This document shows positions 55,398-62,744 of a DNA stretch of 64,000 nt, piece after piece. Every line of letters begins with the position of its first letter. Position 1 is the stretch's first letter. Origin of the DNA: Deltaproteobacteria bacterium (GTDB taxonomy: Bacteria; Myxococcota_A; UBA9042; PHBI01); the NCBI GenBank assembly GCA_011526585.1, contig WYBB01000094.1:1-64000 (forward strand), read 5' to 3'. The position numbers were made by a program, and so were the translations under genes. The notes beneath the pieces are model-generated. The model was not told where the DNA came from. It saw only the letters and a program-made list of their open reading frames with translations, and did not search any database.

Positions 55398-56318
55398 CTA
55401 CCGCGCACTTCGCGACCTCAGCGGCGCGAGGAACCCGAGGATGCGCTCGCCGACCTCGGGGTCGCTCAGGATCCGGGTGTGGCCGAGACCGTGCGTGGTG
55501 ACGAGCTCTGCGCCGCGCCAGTCCGTCGCCAGCGCGGCGCCGGCGGCGTACGGCACCTCGCGGTCATCGTGATCGTGAACGATCAGGAGCGGGGTCGAGC
55601 GCGTGCGCGCGATGGGGCGCGGGTCGAGGCTCGCGAGCGGCACCCCGGCGCGCAGCTCGACGGCGCGGCGGAGCGGCGCGTCGATCGCGGGGCCGAGGCC
55701 GAGCCTGCGCGCGAAGCCCTCGGGCCAGCTCGCCGGCACGACGGGCGACGCGAGATAGACGAGGCGTCGCGGCGCGATCCCCCCCTCGAGCGCCAGCGTC
55801 GTGAGCACGCCGCCCATCGAGTGGGCGACGACGGCGTCGGCGCCATCGGCCCAGCGGTCGATCGTCTCGAGGGCGGCGCGCATCTCGGGGAGCGTGGTCG
55901 ACTTGCCGGCGGCCTCGCCGTGCGCGGGGTGATCGAAGATCACCGCGCGGAAGCCGGCCGTCGCGAGCGCCCCGGCCAGCGGCGCGAGCTGAGCGGCGCG
56001 ACCGTTCCAGCCGTGGCTCATGAGCACGGTCGGGCCCTCGCCGAAGGTCCAGACCGGCAGGCGCCGCTTGCCGAAGGCGACCTCGTGACGCTCGAAGGAC
56101 GCGGCGAGGAGCGCGGCTTCGGCCGGCCGGACCGGCGGGCGCAGCGTGGTGAAGAACGCGCGCGCGGCCGCGCGGCCGGCCAGACCGGGGCTCAGCCTGA
56201 GGAGGGCGCGCAGCGGCCAGGCCGCGGCGTAGACGGCGTCGCGCCGCGGCACCTGGAGCTTGATGGTGCGAACGTTCGTTCTATTTCTTGGGTAGGCGAT
56301 CAGCGAGTCGGTCGACAT
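55398..56318 (-). CDS. Alpha/beta hydrolase, TetR-operon member
   Basis: A 306-residue serine hydrolase. The nucleophile elbow is AHSMGGV, the acid is in VHDHDDREVP and the His in GLGHTRIL. An oxyanion segment (MSHGWNGRA) precedes. It has a basic N-terminal arm (residues 1-45) before the fold, without a signal peptide. It follows the TetR gene by 29 bases and is probably controlled by it; the palindrome CGAACGTTCG lies inside its 5' coding part. Start ATG 56318 is set by GGAGG. Substrate unknown; many TetR-paired hydrolases act on acyl or ester compounds. Convergent with the DUF1501 operon. Confidence 0.82.
   Translation of the reverse strand: MSTDSLIAYPRNRTNVRTIKLQVPRRDAVYAAAWPLRALLRLSPGLAGRAAARAFFTTLRPPVRPAEAALLAASFERHEVAFGKRRLPVWTFGEGPTVLMSHGWNGRAAQLAPLAGALATAGFRAVIFDHPAHGEAAGKSTTLPEMRAALETIDRWADGADAVVAHSMGGVLTTLALEGGIAPRRLVYLASPVVPASWPEGFARRLGLGPAIDAPLRRAVELRAGVPLASLDPRPIARTRSTPLLIVHDHDDREVPYAAGAALATDWRGAELVTTHGLGHTRILSDPEVGERILGFLAPLRSRSAR
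56269..56278. promoter_or_regulatory. Palindrome CGAACGTTCG in the hydrolase 5' end
   Basis: A perfect 10-bp palindrome extending imperfectly to 16 bases (12 match), inside codons 14-17 of the hydrolase. Its core CGAACG(A/T)TCG matches the sequence in the TetR promoter spacer (56968-56975), so it may be a second operator acting as a roadblock. Confidence 0.4.
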
Positions 56319-56347
56319 GGGAGCCTCCGGGCACAGGTGAGACCGCG

Positions 56348-56953
56348 CTAGGCGCGCGGTCGGGAACGGGCGAGCAGCGCCTCGAAGGCGCTGCGGGTGA
56401 GGGACTCGGCGTCCGGCTCGCGAAAGAGGCGAGCGTGACGCCGGTAGCCGGCGAGGATGTTCGAGAGCTCGAAGGCGAAGGCGCGCGGGTCGATGTCCGC
56501 GGCCAGCGCCCCCGCCTGAATCGCCGCCCGGGCGACCTGGGTCAGCGTATCGAACCAGTCGCGCTGGGATTCGACCACGTAGTCGCGGATCGGGCCCTCG
56601 ACGTCGTCGTACTCGGCGGCGGCGGCCTGCAGCGGACAGCCGCCCGGCAGCGCGTCGCGGTCCCAGCGGATCCAGCCGTCGACCAGGGCGCGCAGGCGCG
56701 GCTCGCCGCGCGGCAGCTTCAACGCGGGGGCGATGACATGCGAGATGAAGCGATCGACCCCGTGCCGCATGACCGCGAGCTGGAGCTCGCTCTTGGCGCC
56801 GAAGTGCGCGAAGAGGCCGCTCTTGGACATCTGCAGCGCCTCGGCCAGGGTCCCGATCGTCAGCTTCTCGAAGCCGCCGAGGCTCGCCAGCGCGAGCGCC
56901 CGATCGAGGATCGCCGCCTTCGTCTCTTCGCCCTTGGTCGTCTCACGCGCCAT
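56348..56953 (-). CDS. TetR/AcrR-family repressor
   Basis: A 201-residue regulator: the helix-turn-helix lies at residues about 10-55 (AAILDRALALASLGGFEKLTIGTLAEA, MSKSGLFAHFGAKSELQ). The ligand-binding domain covers about 60-190 and includes GGCPLQAAAAEYDD, a pattern of repressors sensing acyl or aromatic compounds. First gene of an operon with the alpha/beta hydrolase. Its own promoter region carries two inverted repeats, so autoregulation is expected. ATG 56953 sits only six bases after the -10 box. Confidence 0.88.
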   Translation of the reverse strand: MARETTKGEETKAAILDRALALASLGGFEKLTIGTLAEALQMSKSGLFAHFGAKSELQLAVMRHGVDRFISHVIAPALKLPRGEPRLRALVDGWIRWDRDALPGGCPLQAAAAEYDDVEGPIRDYVVESQRDWFDTLTQVARAAIQAGALAADIDPRAFAFELSNILAGYRRHARLFREPDAESLTRSAFEALLARSRPRA

Positions 56954-56999
56954 GCGACGATAATAGTACGATCGTTCGCCTTGTCAAGCGACAAGGCGA
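56954..56999 (-). promoter_or_regulatory. Promoter and operator of the TetR gene
   Basis: On the minus strand a TTGACA -35 (56987-56982), 16-base spacer and TATTAT -10 (56965-56960) precede the TetR ATG by only six bases, suggesting a leaderless transcript. The -35 is overlapped by a perfect 10-bp inverted repeat TCGCCTTGTC/GACAAGGCGA with loop AAGC (56976-56985, 56990-56999). The spacer contains ACGATCGT (56968-56975). Both suit TetR binding. Confidence 0.75.
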
Positions 57000-57026
57000 T
57001 TCGATTCCGCGACGGCGCGCGCGAGC

Positions 57027-58199
57027 CTACTCGACGCGCGCGCGCATGGGCGCCGACACGGTGACCCCGAGGAAGAGCGCGTCGGAGGCACTGAGCGCCG
57101 CCGCCTCGGCGCTCCCGCCGGGGGAGACGACGAGCTCGGGGACCGGCACGTCGGTCCCGTACTCGAGCACGGCATCGACCCATGGGGCCCACACCGACAC
57201 GCGGGTATCGCCGTTCATCTCACCGTAGGAGGAGTCGAGCCCGCAGGAGAAGTCCGTCCCGTTCGTCACGCCGGCGCAGCCGTGGGTGAACCCGAAGGAG
57301 TGCACACCGGCGATCTCGTCACCGATGAAGCCGGGCCCGCCGGAGTCGCCGGGGGCGAGGCCCACCTCGAGCTTCCCGTAGCCCTTGAAGTCCGGATAGA
57401 TCCCGCTGGCGAAGGTCGTGCACTGGCCGTCCTGGGCCCACGCGGGGTTGTCGTTGGCGACGCCGCAGCGGTAGCCGCTGAACCACCAATCCATCGCGTT
57501 GTGCTTGCGACCGCCGCTGTCGTAGTCATAGACGAGCTGGCCTGTGAAGAGCGGCTCGCCGCCCCAGAACGGCGAGAAGTCGTCCTCGTAGCGGTTGAGG
57601 CCGGTGCGGGCGTAGAAGAAGCCAGCCTCGCCCACGGCGCCCCGGTTGCCGCGTCCGGAGACCCCGTAGCCGTAGTGGCGCACGGCGTGGTCGGCCTCGT
57701 CGTAGTCGCGATACAGGCCGTAGATCTCGACGCCCTCCGGCAGGTCTTCAGCGAGCTCGATCACCGCGATGTCGCCGGGCGTGAAGGCGTCGAGGAAGGG
57801 GTGATAGGCGCGGTAGAGGTCCGGCACCGAGAAGCCGACCGCGTCGATGAAGCCGCTGGGGTCGGTGACCCCGGTCGGGATGAAGCGGATGCGTGAGACC
57901 CGGTCCCCCTCGTTGATGACGCAGTGCGCCGCCGTGAGGATGTGGTTGCGGTCGATCGCGGCGGCGGTGCAGAGGAAGCCGCCCTGAGGGATGCCGAAGA
58001 ACTGGATGTAGATCGAGCCGACGCCGGTCCTGAGGTTCTCGCCGGCGTTCGCGTAGGCGGGGTCCCACGGGTCGCCCGACGTGATCAGCAAGGGATCTCC
58101 GACGATCTCGACGTCCTCACGGGCCTGGGCGGTCGAGCCCGACGCGAGGGATGCGATCAGCACCGCGGCCGAGGCCGAAGCGATCATGCGATATTTCAT
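57027..58199 (-). CDS. Secreted trypsin-like serine protease
   Basis: A 390-residue S1-family protease. Residues 1-26 are a signal peptide (MKYRMIASASAAVLIASLASGSTAQA). The catalytic triad is visible: His in LTAAHCV, Asp in GDIAVIEL and Ser in APGDSGGPGF. Cys pairs occur around FLCTAAA and GFTHGCAG. The stretch after the Ser (about 60 residues, SPGGSAEAAALSASDAL) may be a C-terminal processing tail. ATG 58199 follows AGGAGAG. Secreted as a digestive or regulatory protease. It stands alone; its stop is 28 bases before the TetR operator hairpin, which may also end its transcript. Confidence 0.88.
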   Translation of the reverse strand: MKYRMIASASAAVLIASLASGSTAQAREDVEIVGDPLLITSGDPWDPAYANAGENLRTGVGSIYIQFFGIPQGGFLCTAAAIDRNHILTAAHCVINEGDRVSRIRFIPTGVTDPSGFIDAVGFSVPDLYRAYHPFLDAFTPGDIAVIELAEDLPEGVEIYGLYRDYDEADHAVRHYGYGVSGRGNRGAVGEAGFFYARTGLNRYEDDFSPFWGGEPLFTGQLVYDYDSGGRKHNAMDWWFSGYRCGVANDNPAWAQDGQCTTFASGIYPDFKGYGKLEVGLAPGDSGGPGFIGDEIAGVHSFGFTHGCAGVTNGTDFSCGLDSSYGEMNGDTRVSVWAPWVDAVLEYGTDVPVPELVVSPGGSAEAAALSASDALFLGVTVSAPMRARVE

Positions 58200-58457
58200 G
58201 GCGCTCTCCTGTATTCGACGTGTGTGGGGGCGACGAGGCGGTCGACGGCGGTGACGCGCGACGCCGGGGGCGTCCGCGGGTGAGTGTCGACCTTGTCTCG
58301 ATGGCGCCACCTACACACAAACGCGTCCCGCTTACCACGCATGAAACTCTCAGATTTCAGAATCCTTGCGCGCGCATGCGCCATGCCGCAGTAGCGGCTC
58401 GCTCGCCCACCATGGCATACCGTCTCGCATCGGCATCCCAGCACCTTCGGAGCGTCC

Positions 58458-58853
58458 ATGCGCCTGTCCCACGTGACCCTGTTCGTCTCGGAGATCCCGC
58501 GCTCGCGCGCCTTCTACCTCGCGCTCGGCTTCGAGCTGATCGTCGACGAGGCCCACTACTGTCGCTTCCTCACCCGCATCGACGAGGGCGCCGGCGACGA
58601 GACGCTGTCGATCGAGCACCACGCCGGGCCGCTCGCCCCGGCCGCCCAGCTCGGCCTCGAGTTCCCCAGCCGCGACGCGCTCGACGCCTTCGTCGCGGGG
58701 CTCCCCGGGCGCGGCGTGCCGGTCGCCGAGGGCCCGATCGACCGAACCTGGCTCTGGCGTGACGCGCGCGTCTTCGATCCGGACGGCCACGAGTGGATGC
58801 TCTTCCACGCCGGCGACAACAAGCTCGCGCCGCCCTGGCGCGTGCGCCGGTGA
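58458..58853 (+). CDS. VOC/glyoxalase-family protein
   Basis: A 131-residue single-domain vicinal-oxygen-chelate protein: MRLSHVTLFVSEIPRSRAFYL at the start and FDPDGHEWMLFH near the end give the usual paired beta-alpha-beta modules and metal ligands (His5, Glu in HEWML). The family includes glyoxalase, fosfomycin-resistance and dioxygenase proteins; which is not clear. No signal peptide. Upstream spacing suggests its own promoter. The next candidate gene is the small peptide at 58994. Confidence 0.78.
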   Translation: MRLSHVTLFVSEIPRSRAFYLALGFELIVDEAHYCRFLTRIDEGAGDETLSIEHHAGPLAPAAQLGLEFPSRDALDAFVAGLPGRGVPVAEGPIDRTWLWRDARVFDPDGHEWMLFHAGDNKLAPPWRVRR

Positions 58854-58993
58854 GCGTGCGCGACCACCATCACGCCGTCCATCGATCTCGGTCCCGCGAC
58901 TTTTTCGTGAACCGATTCGGCCGGCGCGACACGTGCTCCATGAGACGCGCATGACGCGCGGCGAGAACACCCATCCAATGAGGAGCACGAAGC

Positions 58994-59071
58994 ATGAAGA
59001 TCAAGACCAACGTCAAGGCCGGCCCCGTCTACATCAAGCTCGGCGACGTCAAGGGCGACTTCCGCAGGTAG
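58994..59071 (+). CDS. 25-residue peptide gene with TNVKAG motif
   Basis: A short frame with a strong GAGGAGC ribosome site about eight bases before ATG 58994. The product begins MKIKTNVKAG, then PVYIKLGDVKG, and ends in FRR. The TNVKAG core recalls small conserved peptides seen near modifying enzymes in other bacteria, some proposed as RiPP precursors, but I cannot place it with certainty. It lies 140 bases after a VOC gene, with no radical-SAM or cyclase partner beside it. Could be a peptide hormone, a RiPP leader, or a minor unknown gene. Confidence 0.45.
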   Translation: MKIKTNVKAGPVYIKLGDVKGDFRR

Positions 59072-59129
59072 TCGCCGTGATGCGAGCCTCCGCAGGGCGG
59101 CCCTCGTGGCCGCCTGGTCGGTCGCCCGC

Positions 59130-59294
59130 TCAGATGGCAGGCCCCAGCGCGGGCGCGGTCCTGTTCGGGTCGTTGTCACATTCGTCGTTGCAGTCGGCGG
59201 TGCCGTCGCTGTCGCTGTCGGGTCGGTCAGCTCAGGATCTCGACCGAGGCGACGCAGCTCGCGGTGTTGGTGCCGTCGTCGGCGATGAAGCCGC
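59130..59294 (-). pseudogene. Remnant of a thrombospondin-type-3 repeat protein
   Basis: The minus strand reads, in one frame, DSDSDGTADCNDECDNDPN to a stop at 59130, the signature of calcium-binding type-3 repeats at protein ends. Just upstream, in another frame, GGFIADDGTNTASCVASVEIL (59229-59294) reads like the preceding surface-protein part before its own stop. The two pieces are out of frame and no start or longer open frame exists. Together they look like the broken 3' end of a surface-protein gene of the kind common in myxobacteria. Confidence 0.6.
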
Positions 59295-59298
59295 CCAC

Positions 59299-59344
59299 TT
59301 GACGCGGTGCAAGCGGATTCGGTAATGACACGCCATTACCGAAT
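59299..59344 (+). promoter_or_regulatory. Promoter with 11-bp inverted-repeat TetR operator
   Basis: TTGACG (59299-59304), 17 bases and GTAATG form a plausible promoter. Overlapping it, ATTCGGTAATG and CATTACCGAAT (59317-59327, 59334-59344) are perfect 11-base arms around ACACGC. It lies 12 bases before the TetR TTG start; the same half-site recurs before the lipase gene. Confidence 0.82.
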
Positions 59345-59356
59345 TGAGGGCCACGC

Positions 59357-59971
59357 TTGGCACGCCAACTGACCGAAGACCGTCGCCGCCAAATCCTCGA
59401 CGCCGCCTGCGAGCTCTTCGGCACACGCGGCTATCAGGACACCAACATCGCGGACATCGCCATCCGTCTGCGCATGGGGCACGGCACCTTCTATCGCTAC
59501 TTCAAGAACAAGCGCGACATCTTCGACGCGGCGGTCGGCGAGGTGCTCGCGCGCATCGACGCGGTGATCGATGGCGCCGACCCCGACAAGCCCCTCACGA
59601 TCCAGGCCCACGCGCGCGAGGTCTCGCGCATCGGCAAGGCGCTCTACGCCGCCTTCATCGCCGACATCCCGGCGGCGCGCCTCATCTTCTACGAGGCGGC
59701 CGGCCTCGACGACGCCGTGCGGGCCCGCGTCGACGCCAGCCTCGAGCGCTTCGCCGCGCTGACCGCCGCGTACCTCGAGAACGGGCGCGCGCGAGGCTAC
59801 CTGCGCGCCGATCTCGACACACGCACGGTGAGCCGCGCGCTCGCGGCGATCGTCTTCGAAGGCATCCGCCACACGATCCGCGCAGGCGAGCCCGAGCGCG
59901 AGGCGCGGAGCTGGATCGCCGCCTACCAGCAGCTCGCCAGCGGTCTGGCGTCCAGCCGACCCGGCGCCTGA
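59357..59971 (+). CDS. TetR/AcrR-family repressor with TTG start
   Basis: A 204-residue regulator. The DNA-binding part is RRRQILDAACELFGTRGYQDTNIADIAIRLRMGHGTFYRYFKNKRDIFD (residues about 9-57), typical TetR. The ligand domain follows, with IPAARLIFYEAAGLDDAVRARVDA. The start is TTG 59357, six bases after GAGGG; no in-frame ATG fits. A perfect inverted-repeat operator lies just upstream, and a partial second copy precedes the lipase gene, so it likely represses both. A GC-rich hairpin follows its stop. Confidence 0.88.
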   Translation: MARQLTEDRRRQILDAACELFGTRGYQDTNIADIAIRLRMGHGTFYRYFKNKRDIFDAAVGEVLARIDAVIDGADPDKPLTIQAHAREVSRIGKALYAAFIADIPAARLIFYEAAGLDDAVRARVDASLERFAALTAAYLENGRARGYLRADLDTRTVSRALAAIVFEGIRHTIRAGEPEREARSWIAAYQQLASGLASSRPGA

Positions 59972-59983
59972 CAAACCCTCTCG

Positions 59984-60002
59984 GGCCCGCGCTTCGCGGG
60001 CC
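59984..60002 (+). terminator. Hairpin after TetR gene
   Basis: GGCCCGCG-CTT-CGCGGGCC, a perfect 8-bp stem with a 3-base loop, 12 bases after the stop. No U-run follows. Confidence 0.5.
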
Positions 60003-60015
60003 TCCGTATGCGAAC

Positions 60016-60041
60016 CGCGGGAATGACGCATCATTACCGAA
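60016..60041 (+). promoter_or_regulatory. Second TetR operator before the lipase gene
   Basis: CGCGGGAATG-ACGCAT-CATTACCGAA shares the right half-site exactly and 7 of 10 bases in the left with the operator at 59317-59344, with the same six-base spacer. It lies 30 bases before the lipase start. Confidence 0.7.
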
Positions 60042-60070
60042 ACCACAAGCCCTTGAATCTAAAGGAGTTG

Positions 60071-60892
60071 ATGCCAGCCATGCGATTTCTCATCTCGTCC
60101 CTCTCCTGCGTCCTGCTGCACGCCTTCGCCGCCTGCGACGACGCGCTGCACGGCTTCGATCCCGAGACCGACGCGCGCCCCGACCCGTCCGCCGCGGCGA
60201 CGCCCGAGGATCCCGCCCTCGGCGATCCGGAGCCGCCCGATCCCGACGACGCACCCGCGGACTCACGCGCGAGCACGCGCACGGTCCTGCTCATCCCCGG
60301 CACCACGATCAAGGGGGAGTTCTTCGAGGACATGGCCGCGCGCCTCCTCGCAGACGGCTTCGATCCGGTGATCTACGAGCCGCCCGATCTGCTCACCGGG
60401 AGCCTCGCGCTCGGCGCGCGCCGCATCGGCGACGTCGTGCAGCGCCTGCTCGCCGAGACCGGCGATACCCGCCTGCACATCGTCGCCGAGTGCAATGGTG
60501 GCGTCGCCACGCGCTACTACCTCCAGGTCCTCGGCGGTCACGCCTTTGTCGACGAGGTGGTCACCTTCGTGTCCGCCCACCACGGCACCTGGGCCTCCCC
60601 GATCGGCACCTGGGTCACCGGCTTCCAGGCCCTCGCCGACATCACGCCCGGCAGCGAGCTCCTGCGCACGCTCGACGCCGCGCCATTCCCTCCGGACCTC
60701 TCGCTCACCTCGATCTACTCGTGTTGGGACGAGCTCGTGCAACCCTACTGGACCTCACATGTCGAAGGCGCGGTCAACGTACTCTTCTGCGACCACTACC
60801 TCGGCCACTTCGATGGTTTCTGGGACCCGGTCTTCTACGCACGCATGCTCCAGGCGCTTCGCGGCGAGCGCGACGCACCGACGCGGCTGTGA
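60071..60892 (+). CDS. Lipase-like lipoprotein with Cys nucleophile
   Basis: A 273-residue exported alpha/beta hydrolase. The lipobox gives AFAAC and the linker is Pro/Asp-rich to about residue 70. The fold begins TVLLIPGTT. The nucleophile elbow reads VAECNGGVATRYYL, where a normal lipase has GHSMGG, so Ser is replaced by Cys141; the acid is in YSCWDELVQP (Asp220) and the His in YLGHFDGF (His246). It lies behind the TetR operator at 60016 and has AAAGGAG before ATG 60071 (ATG 60080 also possible). The Cys resembles the lipase-box of polyhydroxyalkanoate synthases; the lipase-type YYL context favours a thiol esterase or acyltransferase. Confidence 0.78.
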   Translation: MPAMRFLISSLSCVLLHAFAACDDALHGFDPETDARPDPSAAATPEDPALGDPEPPDPDDAPADSRASTRTVLLIPGTTIKGEFFEDMAARLLADGFDPVIYEPPDLLTGSLALGARRIGDVVQRLLAETGDTRLHIVAECNGGVATRYYLQVLGGHAFVDEVVTFVSAHHGTWASPIGTWVTGFQALADITPGSELLRTLDAAPFPPDLSLTSIYSCWDELVQPYWTSHVEGAVNVLFCDHYLGHFDGFWDPVFYARMLQALRGERDAPTRL

Positions 60893-60910
60893 GCCATGCG
60901 CGCACCGTGT

Positions 60911-60928
60911 CCCGCCGTTGACGGCGGG
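60911..60928 (+). terminator. Hairpin after the lipase gene
   Basis: CCCGCCG-TTGA-CGGCGGG, 7-bp perfect stem with a 4-base loop, 18 bases after the stop. Confidence 0.5.
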
Positions 60929-60997
60929 AACGCGCGACCCCAGCGCCGCTGTCTCCCGGCGTTGACAGCGCCCCGCGCGGCAGGCGGCTCGCGTCGT

Positions 60998-61012
60998 TGG
61001 CACCCGGCTTGC
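60998..61012 (+). promoter_or_regulatory. Sigma-54 promoter before the serine hydrolase gene
   Basis: TGGCACCCGGCTTGC has the -24 GG and -12 GC ten bases apart and is near consensus. It lies 37 bases before the ATG at 61049. Confidence 0.85.
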
Positions 61013-61048
61013 GATGGCGAGCGGGCGAGTCTCTCACCGAGGAACCCC

Positions 61049-62464
61049 ATGCTTCGTCACGCCCTGCTCTGCCTCTCGCTCTGCCTTCCCGCGGCCGCCT
61101 CCGCGCAGGTCCCCACGCCCTGGGACCACCACCCGGACGCCCTGAACACCGAGCTCTGCAGCCACCACGGCACGAGCTCGCCGTGGGACCAGACCTACAC
61201 CGAGTTCGAGGCATCCCTCATCGGCCCGCGCGGGAATACCCGCACCATCGAGCAACAGGTCGAGCTGCACCAGGTCGGCGGCGCCAGCGTCGTCATCATC
61301 GAGGACGGCGCCATCACCCAGCACCACTGGTACGGCTGCCGCGACCGCAAGCTCGCCAGTCTCACGACTGCGGACACGATCTATCAGGCCGCGTCGCTCT
61401 CGAAGTTCGTCGCGGCGGTCGGCATCGTCGTCGCTCACCGCAAGGGCGACGTCGACCTGCACCAGAGCGTGCTCGACCTCGCCGACGACTTCCCCGACAG
61501 CATCCTGGCCGAGTGGGTCGACGACAAGTTCAAGCGCGACAGCGCGGACTATCCCGCCGACATCACCCTGCGCCGGCTCTTGAGCCACACCGCCGGACTC
61601 GACACGCACTCGATCGGCGCGTGGGACCCGGCCGACGTCCCGACGATGCGCGAGATCATCCTCGGCACCAACGCCTTCGGCAGCTACTTCAAGGGCGGCG
61701 TCGAGCCGATCTGGGAACCCCACACCGTGTACGACTACTCCGGCGGCGGCTTCATCGTCGCCGAGCACATCCTCCAGTTGCAGGTGCCGGAGTCCTTCGC
61801 CGACTACCTCGACGCCAAGGTGCTCTCACCCGCCGGCATGGATCTCTCGACCTTCGCCACCGCGACCACCTCGATGAAGAACCTCGCCCGCGGGTGTAGC
61901 CGCACGACCTGCAGCTATGGCGTGCTCCAGACCCGGGTCAAGGCCGCCGGCGGCCTCCTCGCCAACGCCCGCGAGTACGCCGAGCTCGTCACCTCCCTCG
62001 TCAACGGCGGCTACACCGATGGCGGCGGCCGCGCCATGGTCCAGTCGGACCTCGACTACATCCTGACGCCGGCCGGGCACGCGATCTCGACCTTCGAGGC
62101 GTGCACCGCCCCCGGGCAGACGCGCACGATGTACCTCACGGTCGGCGGACGGCGCCTGCCCGTCGCGGTCGAGACCTGCGTCGGCGGCTCGTGGCGCGTG
62201 CCGATCACCGACGAGGCCGGCAACTGGTACGGGCTCGGCGTCAAGCTCTCCGGCGGCGTGCTCGCCGACGGCTTCCCGCGCAAGGTGAGCCACGGCGGCT
62301 CGCAGCAGGGCTCGAAGACGCTCTTCGAGCTCGACCGCCAGACCGGCGACGGCTTCGTCATCATGATCAACGGCGAGGGCGACTGGTTCGACGGCCAGGG
62401 CTATCTCTTCGGCGCGGACGCCCTGCTCGACGAGATCCACACCGCCTACCACGCGGTCTATTGA
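61049..62464 (+). CDS. Secreted serine beta-lactamase-like hydrolase
   Basis: A 471-residue exported protein of the class C beta-lactamase/esterase/D-peptidase fold. Residues 1-19 are a signal peptide (LPAAASAQ). The catalytic SLSK motif gives Ser116 and Lys119 (QAASLSKFVAAVG); the Tyr motif is YDYSGGGF, where the usual YSN reads YSG; the third motif is HGGSQQG. Substrate cannot be told: the family covers beta-lactamases, D-Ala-D-Ala peptidases and esterases. Expression is under the sigma-54 promoter at 60998, which suits developmental or nutritional control. Confidence 0.85.
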   Translation: MLRHALLCLSLCLPAAASAQVPTPWDHHPDALNTELCSHHGTSSPWDQTYTEFEASLIGPRGNTRTIEQQVELHQVGGASVVIIEDGAITQHHWYGCRDRKLASLTTADTIYQAASLSKFVAAVGIVVAHRKGDVDLHQSVLDLADDFPDSILAEWVDDKFKRDSADYPADITLRRLLSHTAGLDTHSIGAWDPADVPTMREIILGTNAFGSYFKGGVEPIWEPHTVYDYSGGGFIVAEHILQLQVPESFADYLDAKVLSPAGMDLSTFATATTSMKNLARGCSRTTCSYGVLQTRVKAAGGLLANAREYAELVTSLVNGGYTDGGGRAMVQSDLDYILTPAGHAISTFEACTAPGQTRTMYLTVGGRRLPVAVETCVGGSWRVPITDEAGNWYGLGVKLSGGVLADGFPRKVSHGGSQQGSKTLFELDRQTGDGFVIMINGEGDWFDGQGYLFGADALLDEIHTAYHAVY

Positions 62465-62629
62465 TCCCCGTGCAGCTCGGCGGCCCTCGCGAGCTGCTCC
62501 CCGGTACCTACGCCGCGACGACGTCGCGTGGACCACGTCGCCCGTCGCCCGTCGGAAGGTGCCGAGGCATCCTGTCGCAGCGTTCGGGCATAGTGCCCCA
62601 GGCCCGGCGACGATCCGCCGATGAAACGT

Positions 62630-62648
62630 GCATGGCGGCGCGCCATGC
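62630..62648 (+). promoter_or_regulatory. Hairpin upstream of a sigma-54 promoter
   Basis: GCATGGCG-GCG-CGCCATGC, a perfect 8-bp stem, ends six bases before the -24 box at 62655. Possibly a regulator site or the end of a transcript. Confidence 0.4.
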
Positions 62649-62653
62649 GCGCT

Positions 62654-62668
62654 TGGCAAGGTGCTTGC
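62654..62668 (+). promoter_or_regulatory. Sigma-54 promoter before the OmpA lipoprotein gene
   Basis: TGGCAAGGTGCTTGC has GG and GC exactly ten bases apart and differs from consensus mainly at one base. It lies 77 bases before ATG 62745. Confidence 0.75.
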
Positions 62669-62744
62669 TCCACCTCTGGCCCAGTGGGCCGGCAGCGCCG
62701 GATGGTCCGTCGCGTGAACCGATCCCGGCCCCAAGGAGGACCCC

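Noticed and set aside
58196..58459. Possible small gene divergent to the VOC gene
   Set aside because: Low-complexity, no ribosome site, and it overlaps the 5' ends of two real genes.
58910..58932. Sigma-54-like GGCGCGACACGTGC upstream of the peptide gene
   Set aside because: GG and GC are ten bases apart but the flanking consensus (TGGCAC, TTGC) is absent.
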